From Actinomadura sp. WMMA1423 (lineage in GTDB: Bacteria; Actinomycetota; Actinomycetes; Streptosporangiales; Streptosporangiaceae), in contig NZ_CP041244.1 in the NCBI RefSeq assembly GCF_006547145.1, positions 1,798,001-1,862,000 of the forward strand: a stretch of DNA of 64,000 bases, given 5' to 3'. How positions within the stretch are numbered: position 1 is the first letter of the stretch; each line of letters opens with the position of its first letter. The notes below the pieces were generated by a model. The model ran no database searches. It worked only from the letters and a program-made list of their open reading frames with translations, and was not told where the DNA came from. Of the stretch, positions 8,392 to 16,817 are shown in pieces. A program made the translations under genes and the position numbers.

Positions 8392-9441
8392 GTGACAGCT
8401 CAAGGCGAGACGGCGCAGGACCAGACGGCTCAGGGCAGCACTGAGCAGGGCAGCATGGCGCAGGACCGCACGGGGCGAGGACCCGCGACCCTGGTGATCG
8501 AGCGGCACGGGACGGCGAGCCTGCGCTCCCGGGCGGTCTCGGCCGGCGTCCGGCGCCTCGTCCGGCCCGGTCTCGCCCGGTACGCGGGCCGGCCGTTCGA
8601 CGAGGCGGCGCTGCGGCGCGCGGCGCTCATCGACCGGCTCGCGGCGCGGGCCTGGACGCCGCGGCGGATCCGCGTGGAGAAGGTCCGCTTCGACGGCTTC
8701 GGCGCGGAGTGGGTGGGTACGCCCGGCGCCGCACCGCCCCGGGACGAGGCGATCCTGTACCTGCACGGCGGCGGCTGGATCGCCTGCGGCCTCAACACCC
8801 ACCGCCGGATGATCGCCTCGTTCGCCGCCGCGTCCGGCGTCACGGCGCTGTCGGTGGACTACCGGATGATCCCGGCCGTCCCCTTCGAGCGGGAGGTGGA
8901 GGACTGCGTCACCGCCTACCGGTGGCTCCTGGAGGACCGGGGCATCGACCCCGGACGCATCGTGATCATGGGCGACTCGGCGGGCGGGCACCTCACCTTC
9001 GCCACGGCGCTGCGCGCCCGCGAGGAGGGGCTGCCCATGCCGGCCGCGCTCGCGGCCCTGTCCCCCATGCTCGACATGGACCTGACGAGCAAGCTCGCGC
9101 ACGCCAACATGGGCCTCGACCCGTCCGACCCCGGCGGGCTGCTGGAACGCCTCGTCGAGGGGTTCCTCGGCCATCTCGACCTCACCGACCCGGCGGTCTC
9201 CCCCGTCCGCGCCGACCTCGCGGGCCTGCCGCCCGTGCTGCTCACGGCGGGGTCCACCGAGCTGCTGTACTGCGACTCCGAGCTGATGGCGCGGCGGCTC
9301 GCCGAGGCGGGCGTCCCGGTCACCCTCCAGGTGTGGGACCGCCAGCTCCACGTGTTCCAGATGTTCGGGCCGTACCTGCCCGAGTCGCGGGCGGCGGTCG
9401 CCGCGCTCGGCGCGTTCGTCCGCGACGCGCTGGACGGCTGA
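8392..9441 (+). CDS. Alpha/beta hydrolase, hormone-sensitive lipase family
   Basis: A 349-residue esterase or lipase of the HSL (bacterial group IV) type: oxyanion-hole motif LHGGGW at about residue 124, nucleophile elbow GDSAGG, then the acid residue region and catalytic His in LHVFQMF near the C-terminus. Such enzymes hydrolyse short to medium acyl esters in the cytoplasm; the substrate is not predictable. GTG at 8392 is chosen because GAGGAGGA lies 8 nt upstream; the in-frame ATG at 8347 lacks a site. The first 30 residues are a low-complexity stretch of imperfect Ala-Gln-x-x-Thr pentads (TAQDQTAQGSTEQGS) not typical of the family. It is divergent from the mod operon and convergent with the Nudix fusion gene, 1 bp apart. 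Confidence 0.88.
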   Translation: MTAQGETAQDQTAQGSTEQGSMAQDRTGRGPATLVIERHGTASLRSRAVSAGVRRLVRPGLARYAGRPFDEAALRRAALIDRLAARAWTPRRIRVEKVRFDGFGAEWVGTPGAAPPRDEAILYLHGGGWIACGLNTHRRMIASFAAASGVTALSVDYRMIPAVPFEREVEDCVTAYRWLLEDRGIDPGRIVIMGDSAGGHLTFATALRAREEGLPMPAALAALSPMLDMDLTSKLAHANMGLDPSDPGGLLERLVEGFLGHLDLTDPAVSPVRADLAGLPPVLLTAGSTELLYCDSELMARRLAEAGVPVTLQVWDRQLHVFQMFGPYLPESRAAVAALGAFVRDALDG

Positions 9442-9442
9442 G

Positions 9443-10567
9443 TCAGCGCGCCTCCAGCAGCGCCTCGGCGATCATCCCGAGGTTGGCGGCGTCCACGAGC
9501 CCCTCCCGCCTGATGCGCCCGAAGGCGGCCACCTCGACGTAGGTGCGCTCGCCCGCCTCCGCCACCCCGTACGGTCCGGCGCCCCGGAGCCGGTCCAGCT
9601 CGGCGGCGGTGACCTCGGCGGAGAACAGGTGGGCGCGGTGCGCGCTCAGCGTCGCGTTCACCTGCCGGGACCGGTGCGCGCGCAACCGGCCGGGCTCCAG
9701 CTCCAGCCCGGTCTCCTCGGCGACCTCGGCGAGCGCCACCTCCGGCGGCCGGCCCTCCCCCGAGCCGCCCGGCAGCTCGTGGACGGCCCCGCCCGCGCTC
9801 CGGAACTCCCGGACGAGCACGACCTCCGTCGCGTCGAGCGTGGCGCCGGGCCGGTACAGCACGACGGCGGAGACGTCCGGGCGCCCGATGACGATCTCGT
9901 TGTCCTTGACCCGGTCCTCGGCGGCGACGCGGACCCGGACGTGCAGGCCCCAGCACACCCCGAACCGGAACACGACCCGCGCCCCGAGCAGCTCGTCGCC
10001 CGCGGCCCGCCGCCCCGCGTACCAGCGCTGGAAGGCCGCGTCCCGCCACAGCACCAGCGGGATCTCGCGCTCGCCGCCCGCCCGGGCCGCGCCCGCGCCG
10101 ATCCGGCCCAGCGCCGCCGCCACCGTCTCCGGCAGACCGTCGGCCGTCGGCACCGCGGACTTCTCCGCGTAGTGCAGCAGGTAGCCGTTCCTCGGCGCGT
10201 CCCGCGGCGCTCCGAAGACCACCCGGCCGCTGTCGTGCCACATCCCCCACTCCACGTTCGTGGTGAAGGCGGGCATGGTCGCGAGGTCGCGCGGGACCCA
10301 GAAGACGACCTCGTCGGCCAGGTGCAGGGAGCTCTCCTCCCACTCGATCTGGCCGCCGTAGTCGTCGTAGCGGCCGTCCCTGTGCTCGGGATCGAACACC
10401 ACGAGCCGCCCGCCGCCCGACCAGCGCGCGCGGAGCTCGGCGTGGGCGTCCGGCCGCCACGAGGCGACGCCGGGCGCCCGGGGCGTGGGGCCTGCGAGGA
10501 AGACGGCGGCGTCCCAGCGGTCCGGCGGCTCCTCCCGCGCGTGGACGACGATGACGTCGTTGCCCAT
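9443..10567 (-). CDS. Nucleoside 2-deoxyribosyltransferase-like / Nudix hydrolase fusion protein
   Basis: A 374-residue two-domain protein. Residues about 1-145 resemble the nucleoside 2-deoxyribosyltransferase-like fold (VFLAGPTPR near the start, VFDPEHRDGRYDDYGGQIEWE, FWVPRDLATMPAFTTNVEWG). Residues about 210-374 carry a Nudix domain whose box reads LPGGSGEGRPPEVALAEVAE then ETGLEL; the usual Arg of the REUXEE core is Ala, while the metal-binding Glu residues remain. The domains suggest salvage or clean-up of a nucleotide, sugar-nucleotide or base adduct; the substrate is unknown. ATG at 10567 follows GGGGAGGTG. A middle segment (about 145-205) rich in Trp, Arg and Ala matches neither domain. 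Confidence 0.75.
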   Translation of the reverse strand: MGNDVIVVHAREEPPDRWDAAVFLAGPTPRAPGVASWRPDAHAELRARWSGGGRLVVFDPEHRDGRYDDYGGQIEWEESSLHLADEVVFWVPRDLATMPAFTTNVEWGMWHDSGRVVFGAPRDAPRNGYLLHYAEKSAVPTADGLPETVAAALGRIGAGAARAGGEREIPLVLWRDAAFQRWYAGRRAAGDELLGARVVFRFGVCWGLHVRVRVAAEDRVKDNEIVIGRPDVSAVVLYRPGATLDATEVVLVREFRSAGGAVHELPGGSGEGRPPEVALAEVAEETGLELEPGRLRAHRSRQVNATLSAHRAHLFSAEVTAAELDRLRGAGPYGVAEAGERTYVEVAAFGRIRREGLVDAANLGMIAEALLEAR

Positions 10568-10658
10568 GCGGCACCTCCCCTCCGCTCGTGTGGACCGCCC
10601 GCTTACGGGTAAACGCTGTTCATAACAGAATCCCACGCCCGGTCAGGAGGAATCGATC

Positions 10659-11267
10659 ATGGCTGGGACCATGCGAGTCCCGCGCACCCGGGGCGTCCTC
10701 AGCGGAATCCTGCTGATCCTGCTGGGGGTGTGGGGGGCGCTGCTGCCCCTCGTCGGCCCCTACTTCCACTTCGGATTCGCGCCGGACGACACCTGGGTCT
10801 ACGACACCGACCGCCTCCAGCTCAGCATCGCCCCCGGAGCCGCCGCCGCGCTGGGCGGGCTCATCCTGCTGTTCAGCGCCAACCGCGCGGTCGGGATGTT
10901 CGGCGGCTGGCTGGCCGCGCTCGGCGGCGCCTGGTTCGCCGTCGGCCCGATCCTCGCCACGCTGTGGGACGTGCCGGGCGTCGGCGCGCCGCTCGGGACC
11001 ACCGAGGGGCGGCACGTCGCCGAGCAGCTCGCCGGGTTCACCGGCCTCGGCGTCGTGATCGTGTTCCTCGCCGCGCTCGCGCTCGGCAGGTTCGCGGTGG
11101 TCGGCGTCCGCGAGCACCGGATGACGGGCGAGCCCGAACCGCCCGGGTCGAACACCACCCAGCCGCTCGTCTACGGGCGCTACGCGCGGGAGAACAAGCC
11201 CGGTCAGGGCCCGCCGCCGGCCGGAGACCAGCACGTCGCCGGCGACACGCGCTGGGACCAGCGCTAG
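10659..11267 (+). CDS. Four-helix membrane protein of unknown function
   Basis: A 202-residue protein with about four hydrophobic helices (residues about 13-35, 55-75, 80-105 and 130-150), an extracytoplasmic loop after helix one (FHFGFAPDDTWVYDTDRLQLSI), and a polar Pro/Gln/Gly-rich C-terminal tail that is probably cytoplasmic. AGGAGG precedes the ATG at good spacing. No enzyme motif is seen and I do not recognise the family. It is divergent from the Nudix fusion gene, and its stop overlaps the stop of the small minus-strand gene that follows by the shared CTAG. Confidence 0.7.
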   Translation: MAGTMRVPRTRGVLSGILLILLGVWGALLPLVGPYFHFGFAPDDTWVYDTDRLQLSIAPGAAAALGGLILLFSANRAVGMFGGWLAALGGAWFAVGPILATLWDVPGVGAPLGTTEGRHVAEQLAGFTGLGVVIVFLAALALGRFAVVGVREHRMTGEPEPPGSNTTQPLVYGRYARENKPGQGPPPAGDQHVAGDTRWDQR

Positions 11268-11464
11268 CGGCCCCTCCGCATGTTGCGGACGGACTTGGTG
11301 GTCTCGTAGCTCCCGCGCTCGTCGTCCAGCCGCACGTCGTCGCGGTCGGTGAACATGGCGACGAAGGCCACGAGCAGGCCGACGCCGCCGATCCAGGGCT
11401 CGCGCCACGCGAAGCTGAGCGCCACGCAGACGACGGCGACGGAGATGAGCAGCAGCAGCTTCAC
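11264..11464 (-). CDS. Small two-helix membrane protein
   Basis: A 66-residue product with two predicted membrane helices (residues 2-20 and 24-40) and a charged cytoplasmic tail ending RNMRRGR. It is convergent with the upstream plus-strand gene, the two stop codons sharing CTAG. Coding is supported by the hydrophobic periodicity and the basic tail; the function is unknown. It lies downstream of der on the same strand but behind a strong terminator hairpin. Confidence 0.55.
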   Translation of the reverse strand: MKLLLLISVAVVCVALSFAWREPWIGGVGLLVAFVAMFTDRDDVRLDDERGSYETTKSVRNMRRGR

Positions 11465-11593
11465 GTCACACCCCTCGACCGCGTCCCGGCGCCCGGAGAG
11501 GCCCGGCCGCCCGGACGCGCCAACGCGTCCGTCGCGGGATCAGCGAGTAATGGAAGACTTACTCGCCCCGCAGGTGCATCCTGCCATGCGGAC

Positions 11594-11622
11594 GGCCCGC
11601 CGGGAAAGATCCCCGGCGGGCC
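11594..11622 (-). terminator. Terminator hairpin after der
   Basis: GGCCCGCCGGG (11594-11604) pairs perfectly with CCCGGCGGGCC (11612-11622) around a 7-nt loop, 18 bp past the der stop. There is no U-tract, as is common for actinomycete terminators. Confidence 0.7.
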
Positions 11623-11640
11623 GCGGGCGCGGTATTTCCG

Positions 11641-13032
11641 CTACTTCTTGCTCTTGCCGCGCTTTTCGCGGATCTTCATGGTGATGTCGAGGGGCGTCCC
11701 GTCGAAGCCGAACTCCTCCCGCAGCCGCCGCTCGATGAACCGCCGGTAGCCCTCCTCGAGGAACCCCGACGTGAACAGAACGAACCGCGGCGGCCGCACG
11801 CCGGCCTGGGTCGCGAACAGGACCCGCGGCTGCTTGCCGCCCCGCACCGGGTGCGGATGCGAGTTCACGAGGTCGGCGAAGAACTGGTTCAGTTTGGACG
11901 TCGGCACGCGGGTGCCCCAGCCCTCCAGCGCCGTCTCGATGGCCGGGACCAGCTTGTCCATGTGCCGGCCGGTCCTGGCGGAGATGTTCGCCCGCGGGGC
12001 CCACCGCGCGTTGTGGAGCTGCCGGTCGATCTCGCGTTCGAGGTAGTGGCGGCGCTCCTCGTCGAGGAGGTCCCACTTGTTGTAGGCGATGACCAGGGAG
12101 CGGCCCGACTCGATCACCATCGAGATGATCCGCAGGTCCTGCTCGGCGAGCGGCTGGTCGGCGTCCACCAGCACGACCGCGACCTCGGCGCGCTCCAGCG
12201 CCGACCGGGTGCGCAGCGTGGCGTAGAAGTCGGCGCCCTGGTTCTCGCGGTGCCGGCGCCGGATCCCGGCGGTGTCGATGAACCGCCACGTCTTGCCGCC
12301 GAGCTCGATCAGCTCGTCGACCGGGTCGCGCGTGGTGCCCGCCACGGAGTCGACGACGGCGCGGTTCTCGCCCGCCAGCTTGTTCAGCAGGCTCGACTTG
12401 CCGACGTTCGGGCGGCCCAGCAGCGCCACCCGGCGCGGCCCGCCCGTCTCGCCGAACGTCTCCGCCGGGGGCTCCTCGGGCAGCGCCTCCAGCACCGCGT
12501 CGAGCAGGTCGCCGCTGCCGCGCCCGTGCAGGGCGCTGACCGGGTGCGGCTCGCCGATGCCGAGCGACCACAGCAGCGCCGCGTCGGACTCGGCGGCCAC
12601 GCCGTCGACCTTGTTGGCGACCAGCACCACCGGCTTGCCGGAGCGGCGCAGGATCTCCACCACGGCCTCGTCGACGTCGGTGGCGCCGACGGTCGCGTCG
12701 ACCACGAACATCACGACGTCGGCGAGGTCGACCGCCAGCCGGGCCTGCTCGGCGATCGCCGCGGCCAGGCCGGAGGAGTCCGGCAGCCAGCCGCCGGTGT
12801 CGACGACGGTGAACCGGCGCCCGCTCCACGTGGCGTCGTAGGCGACCCGGTCACGGGTCACGCCAGGGACGTCCTCGACGACGGCCTCGCGGCGGCCGAG
12901 GATCCGGTTGACCAGGGTGGACTTGCCGACGTTCGGCCGCCCCACCACGGCCACGACCGGTGCCGGGCCCGCGTCCTGGTCGGCCTCCAGGGGGGCGTCC
13001 ACCGTTTCGATCTCGAAATCGCTCACTGTCAC
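11641..13032 (-). CDS. der: Ribosome biogenesis GTPase Der (EngA)
   Basis: A 463-residue protein with two tandem GTPase domains and a C-terminal KH-like domain, the Der signature. Domain 1 has G1 GRPNVGKST near residue 32, G3 DTGGW and G4 NKVD; domain 2 has G1 [10 protein letters not shown]3 DTAGI and G4 NKWD. The tail ends in a Lys-rich run (KRGKSKK). Der acts in late 50S subunit maturation and is essential where tested. The start at 13032 is used, with a second in-frame GTG two codons later. It follows cmk after 31 bp on the same strand, so the two are probably co-transcribed. Confidence 0.97.
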   Translation of the reverse strand: MTVSDFEIETVDAPLEADQDAGPAPVVAVVGRPNVGKSTLVNRILGRREAVVEDVPGVTRDRVAYDATWSGRRFTVVDTGGWLPDSSGLAAAIAEQARLAVDLADVVMFVVDATVGATDVDEAVVEILRRSGKPVVLVANKVDGVAAESDAALLWSLGIGEPHPVSALHGRGSGDLLDAVLEALPEEPPAETFGETGGPRRVALLGRPNVGKSSLLNKLAGENRAVVDSVAGTTRDPVDELIELGGKTWRFIDTAGIRRRHRENQGADFYATLRTRSALERAEVAVVLVDADQPLAEQDLRIISMVIESGRSLVIAYNKWDLLDEERRHYLEREIDRQLHNARWAPRANISARTGRHMDKLVPAIETALEGWGTRVPTSKLNQFFADLVNSHPHPVRGGKQPRVLFATQAGVRPPRFVLFTSGFLEEGYRRFIERRLREEFGFDGTPLDITMKIREKRGKSKK

Positions 13033-13063
13033 ATTCCCCGGCGGGGACCGTCAGGCCGCCCGC

Positions 13064-13726
13064 TCACTCATGCTCTTTGGCGAGGCGGACGACCGCCTCG
13101 ATGACCTCGTCCAGGCTCAGCTCGGACGAGTCGATCTCGTGCGCGCCCGCCGCCTTGGCCAGCGGCGACGCCTTGCGCGTCGAGTCGAGCCGGTCGCGCC
13201 GCTCCTGCTCGGCCTGGGTGACCGTCACCGACGCGCCCGGGTCCGCGGCCAGGTCCTTGGCGCGGCGCGCGGCGCGCACCTCGGCGCTCGCCGTCAGGAA
13301 CACCTTGACCGGCGCGTCCGGCACGACGACCGTGCCGATGTCGCGCCCCTCCACCACGATCCCGCCGGCCCCGATGATCTCGCGCTGCAACTCCACGAGC
13401 CGGGCGCGCACCGCCGGGACGGAGCTGACGGCGCTGACCGCGTTGGTGACCTCGCGGGTGCGGATCGGGGCGGACACGTCCGTCCCGTCCACCGTGATCG
13501 TCGGCGCCGCCGGGTCGGTGCCGGACTCGATCACCGGGTCCTGCGCGCGGGCCGCGACGGCGGCGCCGTCCTCGACCGGCACGCCGTGCTCCAGCATCCA
13601 CCACGTCATGGCGCGGTACATGGCGCCGGTGTCGAGGTAGCGCAGCCCGAGCGTCCGGGCGACGCCCTTGGACGCGCTGGACTTCCCCGACCCGGACGGA
13701 CCGTCCATGGCGATGACGAGCGGCAC
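13064..13726 (-). CDS. cmk: Cytidylate kinase
   Basis: Phosphorylates CMP and dCMP to the diphosphates using ATP. The 220-residue protein begins VPLVIAMDGPSGSGKSS (P-loop GPSGSGKSS), continues YLDTGAMYRAMT and has the NMP-binding insert, the GRDIGTVVVPDA signature and the lid arginines in RRAKD and RRDRLDSTRK, all typical of bacterial Cmk. The GTG start gives the standard N-terminus. It lies between tyrA and der, the conserved actinobacterial order. Confidence 0.97.
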   Translation of the reverse strand: MPLVIAMDGPSGSGKSSASKGVARTLGLRYLDTGAMYRAMTWWMLEHGVPVEDGAAVAARAQDPVIESGTDPAAPTITVDGTDVSAPIRTREVTNAVSAVSSVPAVRARLVELQREIIGAGGIVVEGRDIGTVVVPDAPVKVFLTASAEVRAARRAKDLAADPGASVTVTQAEQERRDRLDSTRKASPLAKAAGAHEIDSSELSLDEVIEAVVRLAKEHE

Positions 13727-13846
13727 GATCGCTCCCTCTCTGTTCGTCGTGAAGCGGGCGGCGCCCGTCGCCGCGCCGGTGCGCAGAAGTCCCCCGGAAC
13801 AAGCCTTCGGCGCCCCAGGCTACCGGCCTCCCGGCACCACTGCGGC

Positions 13847-14938
13847 CTAGCCGGGCACGGCCCAGCCGCGGCCGCGCAGCTCCTGCGCCAGCCGCTCGGC
13901 CTCCTCCGGGACGACCGACAGCTCCAGCACGCCGAGCGGGCGGCCCGGCGAGTGCTCGATCGCCACGTCCTCGATGTTGACCCCCGCGATCCCCGCCGCC
14001 TGGAAGATCATCGCCAGCTCGCCCGGCCGGTCGGGGATGACCACCTGGACGGTCGCGTAGGCGGGCTGGTCGCCGCCGTGCTTGCCGGGGATCCGGGACC
14101 GGCCCGCGTTCCCGCGCAGCAGCAGGTCGGCGACGTGCGTGGCGGCCCCTTCGCTGCCGTCGCGCAGCAGCGACGCCGCCACCGCGAGGTCGGTGGCGAC
14201 CGCCTCCAGCACCTCGGCGACGGGCTCGGAGTTGGCCGACAGGATCCCGATCCACAGCCGCGGGTCGCTCGCCGCGATCCGGGTGACGTCGCGGACGCCC
14301 TGCCCGGACAGGCCGAGCGCCACGTCGTCGGCGCCGGTCAGGCGGGCGGCGACCGCGGCCGAGACCACGTGCGGGGCGTGCGAGACGAGCGCGACGGCCC
14401 GGTCGTGCTCGGCGGCCTCCACCTGCACCGGCATCGCGCCGCAGGCCTTCGCCAGGCCGGTCACGACCGCCACGGTCTCCGGCGTCGCCTGCGGGGGCGC
14501 GCACAGCGCCCACGGGCGGCCGAGGAACAGGTCCGGCCGCGCCGCGCCCGGACCGGACCGCTCGCTCCCGGCCAGGGGGTGGCCCGCCACGAACGTCGTC
14601 AGGTCGCAGCCCAGCTCGGCCGCCTGCGCCAGCGGCAGCGCCTTCACGCTCGCCACGTCGGTGTAGGCGGTCGCCAGGCCGCGCTTCTGCGCGTCCAGCA
14701 GCGTGACCGCCACCGCCGCGGGCGGCACCGCGAGGACCGCCAGGTCGGCGGGCTCCGCGCGCGCCCCGTCCGGCAGCGCCTCGCCCGCGCCGAGCTCCAC
14801 GGCCAGGGCGAGCGCGGCCGAGTCACGGTCGGTCAGCAGCACCTCCGCGCCGCGCTCCCGCATCGCCAGGGCGATCGACGTCCCGATCAGGCCCGTCCCG
14901 ACGACGACGATCCGCCGCGCCACCACGTCCTCGTTCAC
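13847..14938 (-). CDS. tyrA: Prephenate dehydrogenase
   Basis: Oxidises prephenate to 4-hydroxyphenylpyruvate in tyrosine synthesis. The 363-residue protein has a Rossmann dinucleotide motif VVGTGLIGTS at about residue 12, the substrate-binding HPLAGSERSGPGAA segment, and a C-terminal ACT-type regulatory domain (about 283-355, VQVVIPDRPGELAMIFQAAG). The ACT domain suggests feedback control by tyrosine or another amino acid. It starts 10 bp after the aroH stop, so the two genes for successive steps from chorismate are probably one transcript. Confidence 0.95.
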   Translation of the reverse strand: MNEDVVARRIVVVGTGLIGTSIALAMRERGAEVLLTDRDSAALALAVELGAGEALPDGARAEPADLAVLAVPPAAVAVTLLDAQKRGLATAYTDVASVKALPLAQAAELGCDLTTFVAGHPLAGSERSGPGAARPDLFLGRPWALCAPPQATPETVAVVTGLAKACGAMPVQVEAAEHDRAVALVSHAPHVVSAAVAARLTGADDVALGLSGQGVRDVTRIAASDPRLWIGILSANSEPVAEVLEAVATDLAVAASLLRDGSEGAATHVADLLLRGNAGRSRIPGKHGGDQPAYATVQVVIPDRPGELAMIFQAAGIAGVNIEDVAIEHSPGRPLGVLELSVVPEEAERLAQELRGRGWAVPG

Positions 14939-14948
14939 GCCCGAAACC

Positions 14949-15311
14949 CTACTGTGCGATGTCGAGCCGCAGCGCCGTCGCGCCGCGCAGGTACACGTGC
15001 TGGACCGCCGAGCGGGGGCGGTCCGTCGCGATGTGGGCCATGAGCCGGACGACCCGCGGCAGCGCGCCCGGGACGCCGATCTCGGTGGCGCACAGCAGCG
15101 GCACCTCGTGGAACCCGAGCCCCCGGGCGGCGAGCGCGGGGAACTCCGCCGTCAGGTCCGGCGTCACCGTGAAGATCACGCTGATCACGTCGTCGGTGGT
15201 CAGCTCGTTGCGGGTCATCACCTCGGAGACGAGCTCGGTCGTCGCCTCCAGGATCTGCTCCCGGTCGTCGGCCTCGACCTGCGTCGCGCCGCGGACCGCG
15301 CGTACCGCCAC
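14949..15311 (-). CDS. aroH: Chorismate mutase, AroH type
   Basis: A 120-residue trimeric-type chorismate mutase converting chorismate to prephenate. Family landmarks are the N-terminal VRAVRGATQVEADDR (the RGAT arginine binds substrate), the TPDLTAEFPA segment, and the HVYLRGATALRLD C-terminus, whose Tyr and Arg line the active site. The GTG start at 15311 matches the family length. It directly precedes tyrA, the next enzyme in the pathway, 10 bp away. Confidence 0.96.
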   Translation of the reverse strand: MAVRAVRGATQVEADDREQILEATTELVSEVMTRNELTTDDVISVIFTVTPDLTAEFPALAARGLGFHEVPLLCATEIGVPGALPRVVRLMAHIATDRPRSAVQHVYLRGATALRLDIAQ

Positions 15312-15340
15312 GGTCGTACCCCCTCTGGTGTCCGAATGCC

Positions 15341-15415
15341 TCGTGGTGCTCGGGCTCGTGGTGCTCGGGCTCGTGGTGCTCGGGCTCGTGGTGGCCGGGC
15401 TGGTGCCGCCCGGCC
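15341..15415. repeat. 15-bp tandem repeat in the rluB-aroH gap
   Basis: TCGTGGTGCTCGGGC is repeated three times exactly (15341-15355, 15356-15370, 15371-15385), then once with a single change (15386-15400), and decays into a fifth partial unit that runs up to the rluB stop codon. It is non-coding on the transcribed strand. Confidence 0.9.
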
Positions 15416-16147
15416 CTACAGCCCGACGGCCTTGTACAGCTCGCCGATCTCCTGGACCGTGAGCGCCCGCATGCCGCCCGGCTTCAGCTGGCCCAGCCTG
15501 ATCGGCCCGAACTCGACGCGGGCGAGCTGCTGGACGGGGAAGCCGACCTCCTTCAGCAGCCGCCGGACGATGTGCTTGCGCCCCTCGTGCAGGGTGATCT
15601 CGACCAGGACGCGCCGGCCGACCTGGTCGAACACGCGGAACTTGTCGGCCTTCGCCGGCCCGTCGTCCAGGACGACCCCGGCCTTGAGCCGCTTGCCGAG
15701 GTCGCGCGGGATCGGGCCGTGGATCTCCGCCAGGTAGGTCTTGAACACCCCGTAGGACGGGTGGGTCAGCCGGTGCGACAGCTCGCCGTCGTTGGTGAGC
15801 AGGATCAGGCCCTCGGTGTCGGTGTCCAGCCGCCCGACGTGGAACAGCCGCTCGGGCACCTCCACGTAGTCGGCGAGGGACTTGCGGCCCCGCTCGTCCG
15901 CCATCGTCGACACCACGCCGCGCGGCTTGTTGATCGCGTAGTAGCGCATCTCGGACCGGGTCTCGACCCGCTTGCCGTCCACGTGGATGACGGCGCGCTG
16001 CGGGTCGACGCGCTCACCGAACCGGAACACCTTCTTCCCGTTGACGGTGACGCGGCCCTCGCCGATCAGCTCCTCGCAGTGGCGGCGGCTGCCGATCCCG
16101 GCCTCGGCCAGGACCTTCTGCAGGCGCACGCCCTCGTTCTCGCTCAC
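15416..16147 (-). CDS. rluB: Ribosomal large-subunit pseudouridine synthase, RluB/RsuA family
   Basis: A 243-residue enzyme that isomerises a uridine to pseudouridine in rRNA. It has an N-terminal S4 RNA-binding domain (RLQKVLAEAGIGSRRHCEELI), then the catalytic motif GRLDTDTEGLILLTNDG with its conserved Asp, and the C-terminal LHEGRKHIVRRLL element of the RsuA/RluB group. GTG at 16147 is chosen because GAGGGG precedes it and the S4 domain then begins 7 residues in; the frame is open further upstream to 16255, but that part is a dispersed repeat. It is 94 bp downstream of scpB, a conserved actinobacterial neighbourhood. RluE/F-type specificity is not excluded. Confidence 0.92.
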   Translation of the reverse strand: MSENEGVRLQKVLAEAGIGSRRHCEELIGEGRVTVNGKKVFRFGERVDPQRAVIHVDGKRVETRSEMRYYAINKPRGVVSTMADERGRKSLADYVEVPERLFHVGRLDTDTEGLILLTNDGELSHRLTHPSYGVFKTYLAEIHGPIPRDLGKRLKAGVVLDDGPAKADKFRVFDQVGRRVLVEITLHEGRKHIVRRLLKEVGFPVQQLARVEFGPIRLGQLKPGGMRALTVQEIGELYKAVGL

Positions 16148-16203
16148 TGGTCCCCTCACCGGGCGTCTCGGGGGCCCGGAGCGGACGACGCCGCGCCCGC
16201 CCG

Positions 16204-16252
16204 CCTCGCTGCGTTCCACGCCCGGGGGCTCGTCACTTCGCTCACGCGTCCT
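16204..16252. repeat. Dispersed repeat element, copy 1
   Basis: This stretch across the end of scpB is closely similar to 25626-25675 and more loosely to 25724-25771; all three contain a CTCGC..GCGTT-like start and end near TTCGCTCAC. It explains the spurious upstream extension of the rluB frame. Confidence 0.6.
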
Positions 16253-16817
16253 CAACTATGTCGTCTGGCAGGTCATCGGGGAGGTAGGGGGCGAGCTCGG
16301 GAAGCTCGTCGAGGTCGCGCAGCCCCAGCCGCTCCAGGAAGTAGCCGGTGGTCCGGTAGAGGTGGGCCTGGGACTCGGGGTCCTGCCCGGCGTCCTCGAT
16401 CAGGCCGCGCAGCGTCAGCGTCCGCATGACGCCGTCGCTGTTGACGCCCCGGATCGCCGACACCCGGGCCCGGCTCACCGGCTGCCGGTAGGCGACGACG
16501 GCGAGCGTCTCCAGCGCGGCCTGGGTCAGGCGCGCCTGCTGCCCGTCGGTGACGAACCGCTCCACCACCGGGGCGCAGACGTCCCGGGTGTAGAACCGCC
16601 AGCCGCCGGCGACCTCCCTGAGGTCGAACCCCCGGCCCTGCTCGGTGTATTCCGCGGCCAGCTCCCGCAGCGTCCCCGCGACCTCGCCGCGGGGGCGCTC
16701 CAGCAGCTGCGCGAGCATCATCTCGGTGACCGGCTCGTCCACCACGAGCAGGATCGCCTCGATCGAGGCGCGCAGCCCCGGAAGCTCCGGCGCGTCCGCG
16801 CCGGGCTGCTCACTCAT
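16242..16817 (-). CDS. scpB: Segregation and condensation protein B
   Basis: A 191-residue winged-helix protein that pairs with ScpA and SMC in the condensin complex organising and segregating chromosomes. Recognisable elements are IEAILLVVDEPVT near the N-terminus, the first wHTH, and LTQAALETLAVVAYRQPVSR leading to IRGVNSDGVMRTL and GRAxx-like GYFLERLGL. The start ATG overlaps the scpA stop within ATGAGTGA, so translation is coupled. Confidence 0.95.
   Translation of the reverse strand: MSEQPGADAPELPGLRASIEAILLVVDEPVTEMMLAQLLERPRGEVAGTLRELAAEYTEQGRGFDLREVAGGWRFYTRDVCAPVVERFVTDGQQARLTQAALETLAVVAYRQPVSRARVSAIRGVNSDGVMRTLTLRGLIEDAGQDPESQAHLYRTTGYFLERLGLRDLDELPELAPYLPDDLPDDIVEDA

Noticed and set aside
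15341..15415. Regular repeats considered as a CRISPR array.
   Set aside because: Units are directly adjacent with no spacers and no cas genes are present; the same applies to 34161-34220 and 55616-55679.
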